Below, in pieces: positions 24,120 to 31,933 of a stretch of 34,561 bases of DNA. The first letter of the stretch is position 1. Each line of letters opens with the position of its first letter. The notes beneath the pieces are model-generated. The model was not told the DNA's origin, ran no database searches, and was given only the letters and a program-made list of their open reading frames with translations. This DNA is from a bacterium (GTDB lineage: Bacteria > Bacteroidota > Ignavibacteria > Kapaibacteriales > UBA7675): the NCBI GenBank assembly GCA_030430495.1, contig JAUIKM010000046.1:1-34561 (forward strand), read 5' to 3'. The translations under genes and the position numbers were made by a program.

Positions 24120-24856
24120 TTAACCCTCCGCAGATAACCGTCGGGCGCAACGGTAATCAGCAGTTTGTTGTTTAATTCCTGGTCGATTTCGAAGTCGTCG
24201 TTGACTTTCATAAACTCTTTCACGGCCGAATAAGGATTGTCACCGTGCCCCCAGGGACGATTGGGGAAAAAGTCGGCGGGCATGTATTCCACGCAGGTAT
24301 CAAAAACGACCAGGTAGGAGCCCACCGTTACCATGTCGGCATATGCCTGCAGTTCGGCGGCAACATGTTCGTGTGTGTGGTTTGAATCCAGAAAGACCAT
24401 GACGCGTTTTTTACCGGCGGCAATGTTGCGCACGCGTTCAACGACATCGTCGGCAACGGATGAGTCTTCTATCATGGTGATGCGCTTGAACATGGGATGC
24501 GATTCAATCGCTTCGCGGTTGTGCTCCCGAATGTCGATATCTATGCCAATGACTTCACCATCGCCGCCGAGCAATTCCAACATCGATGCGCTGAATATTA
24601 TTGAGCCGCCGTGCGCAATTCCCGTCTCGATAATCAGGTCGGGCTTTACGTTCCATATGATCTCCTGCATGGCGACCATATCCTGCGGGAATTGAATAAT
24701 CGGGCGGTCCATCCAGCGAAAATGGTAGGAATATTCGTACTCCGACACCTTGTTGAACCACTGCCACGTCAGATCGCGCACTTCGCTGTCTTCGCCCATT
24801 TTAGCGATATACTCGGCATTGCGCTGCTTGAACTCTTCAACGGGATCGACGCCCAT
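24116..24856 (-). CDS. CmcI-type methyltransferase (rhamnosyl O-methyltransferase/cephalosporin hydroxylase family)
   Basis: A 246-residue SAM-dependent methyltransferase-fold protein of the CmcI family. IIETGIAHGGS (75-85) is the SAM glycine loop, GIDIDIR (104-110) the ribose-binding acid, and MVFLDSNHTHEHV carries the metal-type Asp/His residues of the family. Members in glycan clusters methylate sugar hydroxyls. The start codon overlaps the stop of the formyltransferase gene (TAATG), and the stop overlaps the next start (ATGA). The likely job is capping or decorating a sugar of this glycan. Confidence 0.85.
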   Translation of the reverse strand: MGVDPVEEFKQRNAEYIAKMGEDSEVRDLTWQWFNKVSEYEYSYHFRWMDRPIIQFPQDMVAMQEIIWNVKPDLIIETGIAHGGSIIFSASMLELLGGDGEVIGIDIDIREHNREAIESHPMFKRITMIEDSSVADDVVERVRNIAAGKKRVMVFLDSNHTHEHVAAELQAYADMVTVGSYLVVFDTCVEYMPADFFPNRPWGHGDNPYSAVKEFMKVNDDFEIDQELNNKLLITVAPDGYLRRVK

Positions 24857-25623
24857 TACTTCAACTCCTTGATTTCGATACGTGCTTCGTATACCCGGCC
24901 TTCATCTTCAAAGCGACAGGCCGGGTAACCGGAAAAGGTTCGCGCACGCAGCAGATTCAGCAACTCGCGCGCCGTGTATTGTTTGTCAAGATCAATCCTG
25001 GAAGCGGGATCGAGCTCTTTGCCGTAGTGAAAACTTCCTTTGTCGACTTCCTGCGGGAGGCGCGGGATGTCGCCGGCAACAATGCGCGGATAGACCGACT
25101 TAAACAAGTCAATCATCGCGTCCTGAGCCTTGTAATACAGCGTCCCGCCATTGTCTTCCCAGCTTTTGTCAATTCGCCGCTGGAACGCGATATCCCCCGC
25201 GTCAATGCCTTCATTGACGTAGTGAATCGTCACACCAAAAGGCGTGTCCTCCACTATTGTCCAGAAGCTGTAGCCTTTGCCGCGATTGTACGGCAAATAG
25301 CTCGGATGAAAGTTTAACACACCGCGTGAAGGCAAAGAGATCAGCGGTTCCTTGATGATAAACGGCCACCACGCCAGGAGCAGATGATCCAGTTCCAGGC
25401 CGCGCATTCGCTCCAGCGCCGCGTCGCCGTATATCTCGTCGCTGAACAGCAGGTCCTCGCGTTTAACCCCGAGTGCCGTAATCCGTTCGACAATCTTTGA
25501 GTTTTTGGCCAGGACGACCTGCTTCAGGTGCTGCGGATGTTTCGTTGCGACAAATTCCACCGCGCGAAAACCGATTTCACCTTCTGCAAAAATGGCAAGC
25601 CGTATGTTGTTCTTGTCCGTCAT
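24856..25623 (-). CDS. Sugar N-formyltransferase (methionyl-tRNA formyltransferase-like)
   Basis: A 255-residue formyltransferase that would move a formyl group from N10-formyl-tetrahydrofolate to an amino-sugar. The catalytic triad of the family is visible: N104 and H106 in LNFHPSYLPYNRGKGYSFW, and D141 in GIDAGDI. It is shorter than methionyl-tRNA formyltransferase and lacks that enzyme's tRNA-binding C-terminal domain; the last ~60 residues form a small domain as in sugar formyltransferases. It follows a sugar aminotransferase and the rfbFG genes, so the acceptor is probably a CDP-linked 4-amino-4,6-dideoxyhexose. Confidence 0.85.
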   Translation of the reverse strand: MTDKNNIRLAIFAEGEIGFRAVEFVATKHPQHLKQVVLAKNSKIVERITALGVKREDLLFSDEIYGDAALERMRGLELDHLLLAWWPFIIKEPLISLPSRGVLNFHPSYLPYNRGKGYSFWTIVEDTPFGVTIHYVNEGIDAGDIAFQRRIDKSWEDNGGTLYYKAQDAMIDLFKSVYPRIVAGDIPRLPQEVDKGSFHYGKELDPASRIDLDKQYTARELLNLLRARTFSGYPACRFEDEGRVYEARIEIKELK

Positions 25624-25647
25624 CTTTCAGCGTTGTACACCGTCATT

Positions 25648-26787
25648 TCACATGTTCGCATCAAATTCACGCAACGCGGAGATCACGTAGTCGACTTCGT
25701 CGTTCGTGATTGCGCTGAACAAGGGCAGAGTCATGATGCGGTCGTAAACGTCCATCGCCTGCGGAACATCCGACACCCAGGGACTAAACAAAGGATGCAG
25801 TGTCAGCGGCATGTAGTGCAGTCCCGTTGCAATGCCGCGCTCCTTCAGGAAAACCATCAACTCGTCGCGCTGCTCACAACGCGCGCCGAACACGTGATAG
25901 GTCGACTCGCCGCTCAGATCGTAGGGCAACAAGGGTGTAATATGACGCAGCTCGGACATACCGTCCAGGTAGCGTTTTATTGCACTTAAACGCTGCTCGT
26001 TGAACGTCGGCAGTTTTTGCAATTGCGCCAATCCAATTCCCGCCGCCAGATCGTTCATGTTGTACTTGTAGCCCAGCAAAGCCACTTCGTAGTACCAGTG
26101 CCGCGCGTTTAACGTTGCGTCCGTATAAGCCGCATTGCGCTTCCAGGTATCCTTGTCGATGCCGATCCAGCGCATGGCGCGCGCCGGATGGACCAGTTCT
26201 TCGTCGTCGGAACAGAGCATGCCGCCGTCGCCCGTGGTCATGCACTTTTTTTCCTCGAAGGAAAAACATCCGATGTCGCCCCAGGTGCCGAGTTTGCGGC
26301 CCTTGTACGCACCGCCGGCGGTATGTGCACAGTCCTCGACGACCTTTAAACCCTTTGCGCGCGCAAAGTCCATCAGTCGATCCATTTCAACCGGATGTCC
26401 GGCAAGGTGCACCGGCACGATGGCAACGCAGTCGTCGCTGTACTTGCGCTCCAGATCGTCGAGATCGAGTCCCAGCGTCTCCGGGTTGCAATCGACGAAT
26501 ACAGGTTCGAGGCGGTTGTACAAGGCCGCCGTGGCCGAAGAAACAAATGTCAGCGCCGGAACGAGGACTTTTTTGCCTTCGGGAAAGTTAAACAGGGCCA
26601 GCGCCAGGTGCAGCGCCGCCGTCGCCGAGTTCAAACCGATGGAACTCCTGCAGCCGATGAATTCGCTCCAACGCGTTTCGAATTCACCGACGTTGGGACC
26701 GAGACCGATCCACGAGCGCTCAAATGCGGCGCGAATGTTGGCCAGTTCCTCTTCACCGACGCTGGGTCTGAACAGTCGTACATTCAT
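25648..26787 (-). CDS. DegT/DnrJ/EryC1 sugar aminotransferase
   Basis: A 379-residue PLP-dependent enzyme that converts a keto-sugar nucleotide to an amino sugar. GLNSATAALHLAL is the PLP phosphate region, VVEDCAHTAGG the cofactor-stacking Asp segment, and SFEEKKCMTTGDGG carries the PLP lysine (K181 in this numbering). Presence of that lysine excludes the RfbH-type 3-dehydrase, which has histidine. ATG 26787 is used; an in-frame TTG two codons earlier is less likely. Next to the rfbC-like epimerase, rfbG and rfbF, it most likely acts on CDP-4-keto-6-deoxyhexose, feeding the formyltransferase directly downstream. Confidence 0.9.
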   Translation of the reverse strand: MNVRLFRPSVGEEELANIRAAFERSWIGLGPNVGEFETRWSEFIGCRSSIGLNSATAALHLALALFNFPEGKKVLVPALTFVSSATAALYNRLEPVFVDCNPETLGLDLDDLERKYSDDCVAIVPVHLAGHPVEMDRLMDFARAKGLKVVEDCAHTAGGAYKGRKLGTWGDIGCFSFEEKKCMTTGDGGMLCSDDEELVHPARAMRWIGIDKDTWKRNAAYTDATLNARHWYYEVALLGYKYNMNDLAAGIGLAQLQKLPTFNEQRLSAIKRYLDGMSELRHITPLLPYDLSGESTYHVFGARCEQRDELMVFLKERGIATGLHYMPLTLHPLFSPWVSDVPQAMDVYDRIMTLPLFSAITNDEVDYVISALREFDANM

Positions 26788-26822
26788 TTTCAACTGCGTT
26801 CCTGAATGGTTAATCTCTGTGT

Positions 26823-27353
26823 TTAATGTGCAAAGTCCGGATAGGCTTTGTCCTTGTCGGACATGACCGGCGCATCCGTCGGCCAGTCTATGCCGATGGA
26901 CGGATCGTTCCAGCGAATGCCGCGCTCGCGACCCGGAGCGTAAAAGTTGGACACCTGATAAAAGATGTCGCAGTTGTCGCGCAGGGTAATAAAACCGTGT
27001 GCAAATCCGGGCGGCACGTAGAGCATGCGCATATTGTCTTCGGTCAGCTCCACCTGCACGTATTGTTTAAACGTCGACGAGTCAGGGCGAACATCGACGA
27101 TTGTGTCGAGGATGGCGCCCTGTGTACACCGCACCAGCTTGGCCTCTTCAGCGCCGTCCACCTGGTAGTGCATGCCCCGCAGAGTGTGTTTAAGCGCCGA
27201 ACGCGAAAGGTTGCTCTGCACCATGTGCGTGGCCAGCCCGTGAGCGGCAAATTCATTGGCGCAGTACATGCGCGCAAAAAAGCCGCGGTGATCGCCGTGA
27301 GGCTCGGGTTCGATCACGAACGCACCGCGCAGTTTGGTCTCGCTGAACTTCAT
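26823..27353 (-). CDS. rfbC: dTDP-4-dehydrorhamnose 3,5-epimerase family protein (RfbC/RmlC-like)
   Basis: A 176-residue cupin epimerase that inverts C3 and/or C5 of a 4-keto-6-deoxyhexose nucleotide. Family motifs are FVIEPEPHGDHRGFF, LRGMHYQ with catalytic H62, VDVRPDSSTF, YVPPGFAHGF, and the Tyr pair around 132-138. There is no rmlA, rmlB or rmlD in the window, and the partners are the CDP-glucose genes, so the substrate is probably CDP- rather than dTDP-linked; the symbol denotes family only. GGAG precedes the ATG, which overlaps the sulfotransferase stop (ATGA). Confidence 0.88.
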   Translation of the reverse strand: MKFSETKLRGAFVIEPEPHGDHRGFFARMYCANEFAAHGLATHMVQSNLSRSALKHTLRGMHYQVDGAEEAKLVRCTQGAILDTIVDVRPDSSTFKQYVQVELTEDNMRMLYVPPGFAHGFITLRDNCDIFYQVSNFYAPGRERGIRWNDPSIGIDWPTDAPVMSDKDKAYPDFAH

Positions 27354-28174
27354 CGGGTTTGCTCCTTCATTTCCTGCGGCGCCAGTCCCATCAGGCTGAA
27401 ATCCACCCAGGGATAAAATCGCGTCATCGCCCGTACGCGGTCGCGCTGTGCATCCGTTAACAAAGCCGTGCCGCGACCGGACACGCCTTTGTTGAAGCGC
27501 GAGGCCTTGCGTTTTTCTTCGGCTTCCGCCAGAATGTTTTCAACTTTTGCCTCGTTGACAGGCAAAGAATAAAAAGTAAGTATGCGTCTTATTGCGGCGG
27601 CTTTGTCGGCCATCACTTCTTCGTAGCTGGTCCACAGCAGGTCGATCGCTTGCGTGCGCCGCGCTTCAAACCACGAAACGTAAAAGTTAAAGTACCAGGG
27701 CAATGCCATGTCGATGATCATGTCGTACTGGTCCGATTCCGCCAGTTCGTAGAATCGATCGTCGACAAACAACATCGGCGAGTTCTGCCCCTGTTTGTAA
27801 AAATGATCGCGCAGCGAAATCACGATGTCGAAAATATTGCGCGTCAGAACGACCGGCCGGATGTTAAACTCGTTTAACATCTTCAGGTTCGGCTGCGTGG
27901 CGCGCACGTGCTGCTGCGTCACCGAGTTCTTGCGCGCCGCATCGGCGGCCGTGGGCAGGTACATGTCCTGCTCGTTGCGCTTGCGACGGAATGTCATGCT
28001 CTCGACCTCAAAACCCGTCACCGCATGCAGGGTTTTGTACAGAAAGGTCGATCCGCTTTTGGGAAAACAGGCGATAAAAATATTGGTCGTCGAGGTCGAA
28101 CGACCGCGTGCGAGTCGCTGCCAGACGGCCAGAGTGGCTCGCGCGGGATGCCGCAGGTTGTCGCCGAGTCCCAT
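27350..28174 (-). CDS. Sulfotransferase family protein (Sulfotransfer_1-like)
   Basis: A 274-residue P-loop sulfotransferase. FIACFPKSGSTFLYKTL (33-49) holds the classic PKSGST phosphosulfate loop and VVLTRNIFDIVISLRDHF (108-125) the 3'-phosphate motif with R112 and S120. KGVSGRG near residue 236 resembles the KG-x-x-G-x-W PAPS-binding end of eukaryote-like cytosolic sulfotransferases, with a different last residue. The ATG overlaps the rfbG stop (TGATG) with GGAGG upstream. A sulfotransferase embedded between rfbG and an epimerase gene is unusual and ties sulfation to this sugar pathway. Confidence 0.85.
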   Translation of the reverse strand: MGLGDNLRHPARATLAVWQRLARGRSTSTTNIFIACFPKSGSTFLYKTLHAVTGFEVESMTFRRKRNEQDMYLPTAADAARKNSVTQQHVRATQPNLKMLNEFNIRPVVLTRNIFDIVISLRDHFYKQGQNSPMLFVDDRFYELAESDQYDMIIDMALPWYFNFYVSWFEARRTQAIDLLWTSYEEVMADKAAAIRRILTFYSLPVNEAKVENILAEAEEKRKASRFNKGVSGRGTALLTDAQRDRVRAMTRFYPWVDFSLMGLAPQEMKEQTR

Positions 28175-29259
28175 CAGTCAACCTCCGCCGTCTGCGTGAT
28201 CAAACGCTCGTATTCTTCAATCTGCTGCGTTGTTAACACAGTGCGCTCTTCGTACCAGGCGCGATACCAGCGAATTGTTTCCCGAAATGTGGCATCGGCG
28301 TTCCACTGTGGCCGCCATCCCAGGCGCGTGCGCGCCTTTGCATTGTCGAGGCGCAGCAGCATCGCTTCGTGCGGCGCGTGTTCGTCCTGTTTAATTCTGT
28401 AGTGTACCGCCGGCCAGATCGCCTGCATTGAATGCACCACGCTTATGACGTCGCAGCCTTCAAGGTTGTCCGGTGAAAAATTCCAGGCCGAAGCAAATTC
28501 CCTCTCGCCGTTGATTAACCGCACGCCGAGTTGCAGGTAGCCGGCCAAGGGCTCCAGCACGTGCTGCCAGGGACGCGTCGCCCGCGGATTGCGGATTTCA
28601 ACTTCCTCGCCGCCGACCGTCGCTTTGACAATATCCGGAATCAAACGATCCACGGCCCAGTCGCCGCCGCCGACGACATTGCCCGCGCGCGTGGTCGCCA
28701 GCAGAACGTTGTGATCGCTGCCGTAACCCGCTGGGTTGAAGAAAGACATGCGCCAGGAATTGCAGAGCAATTCCACGCAGGCTTTGGACGAAGAATAGGG
28801 ATCGTGGCCGCCAAGTGCGTCGTTCTCGCGATAAGCCCACTCCCATTCGCGGTTGTCGTACACCTTGTCGGTCGTTATGACAACTATGGCGCGCAGGTCG
28901 TCGCAGGCGCGGCAGGCGTCGAGAACGTTTAAAGTGCCGGTGACGTTGCTCGTGTAAGTTTCATACGGGTCGGCATACGACGCGCGCACCAGCGGCTGCG
29001 CCGCCAGGTGAAAAACAATTTCGGGATCAGCCTGTTTAACAGCGTGCAACAACGCGTCGCGATCGCGTATGTCCAGCAAATGCGATTTCATGCGGGTATT
29101 CAACAGCGCGAAGTGACTCGGCTCCGTGTTCGGCGCCAGCGCTATGCCCGTCACCTCCGCTCCGAGTTTTTCCAGCCACGTGCACAGCCACGAACCCTTA
29201 AAGCCCGTGTGCCCGGTTACGAGAACCCGCTTGCCGCCGTATGCTTCCAGTCCCGTCAT
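28174..29259 (-). CDS. rfbG: CDP-glucose 4,6-dehydratase
   Basis: Converts CDP-glucose to CDP-4-keto-6-deoxyglucose. The 361-residue extended SDR has the NAD loop VLVTGHTGFKGSW, the HLAAQPLVR stretch specific to RfbG, VVITTDKVY and the catalytic YSSSK. The start is ATG 29259: the frame is open to 29418, but that part is Arg-rich and lies inside rfbF, and 29259 is two bases past the rfbF stop. The length equals that of known RfbG proteins. Together with the adjacent rfbF it forms the classic CDP-hexose pair. Confidence 0.95.
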   Translation of the reverse strand: MTGLEAYGGKRVLVTGHTGFKGSWLCTWLEKLGAEVTGIALAPNTEPSHFALLNTRMKSHLLDIRDRDALLHAVKQADPEIVFHLAAQPLVRASYADPYETYTSNVTGTLNVLDACRACDDLRAIVVITTDKVYDNREWEWAYRENDALGGHDPYSSSKACVELLCNSWRMSFFNPAGYGSDHNVLLATTRAGNVVGGGDWAVDRLIPDIVKATVGGEEVEIRNPRATRPWQHVLEPLAGYLQLGVRLINGEREFASAWNFSPDNLEGCDVISVVHSMQAIWPAVHYRIKQDEHAPHEAMLLRLDNAKARTRLGWRPQWNADATFRETIRWYRAWYEERTVLTTQQIEEYERLITQTAEVD

Positions 29260-29261
29260 GG

Positions 29262-30047
29262 TCAGTCCCAGATTTTCCAGCGAGCGTTGCCGCTCTTCCA
29301 CATATCTTCCAGAACTTTTTTGTCGCGCATCGCGTCCATCGCTTTCCAGAAGCCGTCGTGTTTGTACGCCATCAGGTGCCCTTCGTTCGCCAGGTCCGTC
29401 ATCGGCTGATCTTCCCACATGACGTCGTCCGCGTCGTCGGGCAGGTAGTTAAACACCTCGTTGCGCAGTACAAAAAAGCCGCCGTTGATCCAGCCGCCGT
29501 CATCCTTTGGTTTTTCTATAAACTCCACCACCTGGCCCGTCTCTTCGTCGATTGACGCCACGCCGTAGCGACCGCCCGGTTGCACCGACGTCATGCTGGC
29601 AATCTTGCCGTGTGAACGATGGAATTCGAGCAGTTCTTTGACGTTGACGTTTGCAACGCCGTCGCCGTAGGTTAACATGAATTGCTCCTGGTCTTCCAGG
29701 TAGGGCTGCACCCTGCGCAGTCTGCCGGCCGTTTTGGTGTGCAGTCCGGTGTCGACCAGCGTCACTTTGAACGCCTCGGTATTGGTCTCGTGCACTTCAA
29801 TTTCATTGCTGCGGATATCGATCGTCACATCGGAATTGTGCATGAAGTAGTTCATGAAATATTCCTTGATCTGATATCCCCTGTAGCCGAGGCAAATGAT
29901 GAACTCGCTGAATCCCTGGCTCTCGTAGATTTTCATGATGTGCCAGAGAATCGGCTTGGAGCCGATCTCAATCATCGGTTTGGGACGCAGATGCGATTCC
30001 TCGGAAATCCGCGTTCCCAGTCCGCCGGCAAAAATCACTACTTTCAT
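29262..30047 (-). CDS. rfbF: Glucose-1-phosphate cytidylyltransferase
   Basis: Makes CDP-glucose from CTP and glucose-1-phosphate. The 261-residue protein opens VVIFAGGLGTRISEESHLRP (the RfbF form of the nucleotide loop) and continues with KPMIEIG, MLTYGDGVANV with the metal Asp, FIEKPKDDGGWINGG, and FWKAMDAMRDK at the C-terminus, all diagnostic for RfbF rather than RmlA. GGGAG lies seven bases before the ATG. First of the CDP-sugar block, directly followed by rfbG. Confidence 0.96.
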   Translation of the reverse strand: MKVVIFAGGLGTRISEESHLRPKPMIEIGSKPILWHIMKIYESQGFSEFIICLGYRGYQIKEYFMNYFMHNSDVTIDIRSNEIEVHETNTEAFKVTLVDTGLHTKTAGRLRRVQPYLEDQEQFMLTYGDGVANVNVKELLEFHRSHGKIASMTSVQPGGRYGVASIDEETGQVVEFIEKPKDDGGWINGGFFVLRNEVFNYLPDDADDVMWEDQPMTDLANEGHLMAYKHDGFWKAMDAMRDKKVLEDMWKSGNARWKIWD

Positions 30048-30109
30048 TCAACAGCTCCCGGTTTTGTCTTCTGCGACATCAATCGCACGTGTTAATCCCG
30101 CCGCATCCT

Positions 30110-31912
30110 TCAGGCGATATTTTGCAGTTCCACCATCTTGCGGAACTTGGAATCATTCGCATTAACAAGTTCCTGGAACGTCCCGTGCTCGGCAATGCGT
30201 CCGCGGTCCAGCACATAAATATAATCGCTGTTGCGAATAGTGCTCAACCGGTGCGCGATAATCACTACCGTCGTTTTGCCCTTCAGGTCGTCAATGCTTT
30301 TCTGGATTTTCTTTTCCGACTCCGTGTCGAGCGCGCTCGTGGCTTCGTCAAGCAAGAGCAACTCCGGATGGCGGAACAGCTCGCGCGCAATTGTCAGACG
30401 CTGACGCTGACCGCCGGACAGTTTAACGCCGCGGTCGCCAATCGGCGTGTCGTAGGCATCGTCCAGTGCGCGGATGTATTCATCTGCAAAGGCCTGCTGC
30501 GCCGCTTCTTCCACGCGGCGACGGCACTCCGCCGACTCTTCCGCACAGCTCCACAGGCTGATGTTGTTGGCCACGCTGTCGTCAAACACGACGTTCTCCT
30601 GTGCCACGTAGCCGATCTTCTCGCGAAAGGAATTGTAGTCAATCGTGCTGCTGTCGATTCCGTCGACGTCGATCGCGCCCTTCGTCGGACGCAATACACC
30701 CGTTAGCAGGTCGATAATCGTCGACTTGCCCGACCCGGATTCGCCGACGAGCGCTATCGTGCGGTTTTTGGGAATGAACAGTGAAATGTCGCTCAGCACT
30801 TCCTTGTCGTCATAGCTGAAACAGACATTGTCAAGTCGGATACCCTGTTTAAGCTGGTCGATCTGCTGGTCGCCGTGCACCTCTGGTTCGCGCGCCACCG
30901 CGGCAATCGTGCGGTTGACGGAATCGACGCCGCCGAGTAAACCGGAGAATTGCTGCCAGGTCGTCTGGAATCCCATCACGTTCATCATCAGTCTGAAGAG
31001 CAGCAGGATGTTAACCGTTATTTCGCCGATCGGGTGGCCAAGCACACCCACGTAAATGCCGATCAACAGCACAATAAAGTATATCACCAGCGGTTCGGCT
31101 ATCGCCTTGATCGTTGCTCCCGCCTTGTGAATCTCAAACGTATAGGACGAGAGGTCGTCGATATTGCCCGAGGTCTTTGTTGTGAACTTGCCCAGGCTGC
31201 GCGTCGAACGCAGGTACTTGAATGCCTGAAACGCCTGGATCAACAGCGCGTGGAAAACGCCGTGTTCGCGCGAGTAACGAATCGAGAATTTTTTGGAGCG
31301 CGCCGAAAGCGGCTTGAATAAATATAGAATCAGCAGCCCGTACATCAGCGCCAGACCCGTAATCTGCCAGTTGATCAGAAAGGAATACACCAGCAGCGAA
31401 AGGATAGTCGCAATCTGCACCATTGTCAATGAAAAGAAGCGAAAACTCTTGATGCTGCGGTCGACTTCGTGCGTGATCACATTCGTCAACGTGCCCGTGT
31501 TCTGCGCCGTGTAGTACAGGTAACTCATGCCGAAAAAGCGCGCAATCAGATCCTTGCGCATGCCGCTGTACACCACCCGCGTCGTCAGGTGAGCGTTGTA
31601 ATGTCCCTCCACATACTTTACGATTCCCTTAAACGTGAAGATAATCACGATGAAAATCGCCGAGGTCATGTGCGACAGCTCAAAGCCGAAAAACCCGTAG
31701 AATTTGGCCAGCAGCCCCGCCAGGCCGCCCTGGTCCGCTGACATCGTGTCGGCGGACATCAGCGGCAGAAAAAACGCCAGACCAAAGCCCTCCAACTGCG
31801 CCGCAACAACTGCCAGCGCCAGCAAGATGTAAATGCGCTTGCCGACGTACGGCTCGTACACCTTGTAGTAGTTCAGCAGCGTCGATATGATCGGCAGATG
31901 TCGTTTTGCCAT
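30110..31912 (-). CDS. ABC transporter, fused membrane and ATPase domains (MsbA/PglK-type flippase)
   Basis: A 600-residue half-transporter: six predicted membrane helices over ~25-320 and an ATPase domain with Walker A GESGSGKST (390-398), Q-loop Q438, signature LSGGQ (498-502), Walker B LLLLDE (518-523) and switch H554. It works as a homodimer at the inner membrane. Location at the head of a glycan operon with an initiating transferase in the locus suggests it flips a lipid-linked glycan, as PglK does; lipid A-type export is the alternative. No Wzx or Wzy protein is in the window. Confidence 0.9.
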   Translation of the reverse strand: MAKRHLPIISTLLNYYKVYEPYVGKRIYILLALAVVAAQLEGFGLAFFLPLMSADTMSADQGGLAGLLAKFYGFFGFELSHMTSAIFIVIIFTFKGIVKYVEGHYNAHLTTRVVYSGMRKDLIARFFGMSYLYYTAQNTGTLTNVITHEVDRSIKSFRFFSLTMVQIATILSLLVYSFLINWQITGLALMYGLLILYLFKPLSARSKKFSIRYSREHGVFHALLIQAFQAFKYLRSTRSLGKFTTKTSGNIDDLSSYTFEIHKAGATIKAIAEPLVIYFIVLLIGIYVGVLGHPIGEITVNILLLFRLMMNVMGFQTTWQQFSGLLGGVDSVNRTIAAVAREPEVHGDQQIDQLKQGIRLDNVCFSYDDKEVLSDISLFIPKNRTIALVGESGSGKSTIIDLLTGVLRPTKGAIDVDGIDSSTIDYNSFREKIGYVAQENVVFDDSVANNISLWSCAEESAECRRRVEEAAQQAFADEYIRALDDAYDTPIGDRGVKLSGGQRQRLTIARELFRHPELLLLDEATSALDTESEKKIQKSIDDLKGKTTVVIIAHRLSTIRNSDYIYVLDRGRIAEHGTFQELVNANDSKFRKMVELQNIA

Positions 31913-31933
31913 CGTGTTTTCCGCGACTCCTGG

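Noticed and set aside
25648-26787. Reading of the aminotransferase as RfbH-type CDP-4-keto-6-deoxyglucose 3-dehydrase
   Set aside because: RfbH has histidine at the PLP position; this protein keeps the lysine (SFEEKKCMTTGDGG) and lacks an iron-sulfur cysteine set.
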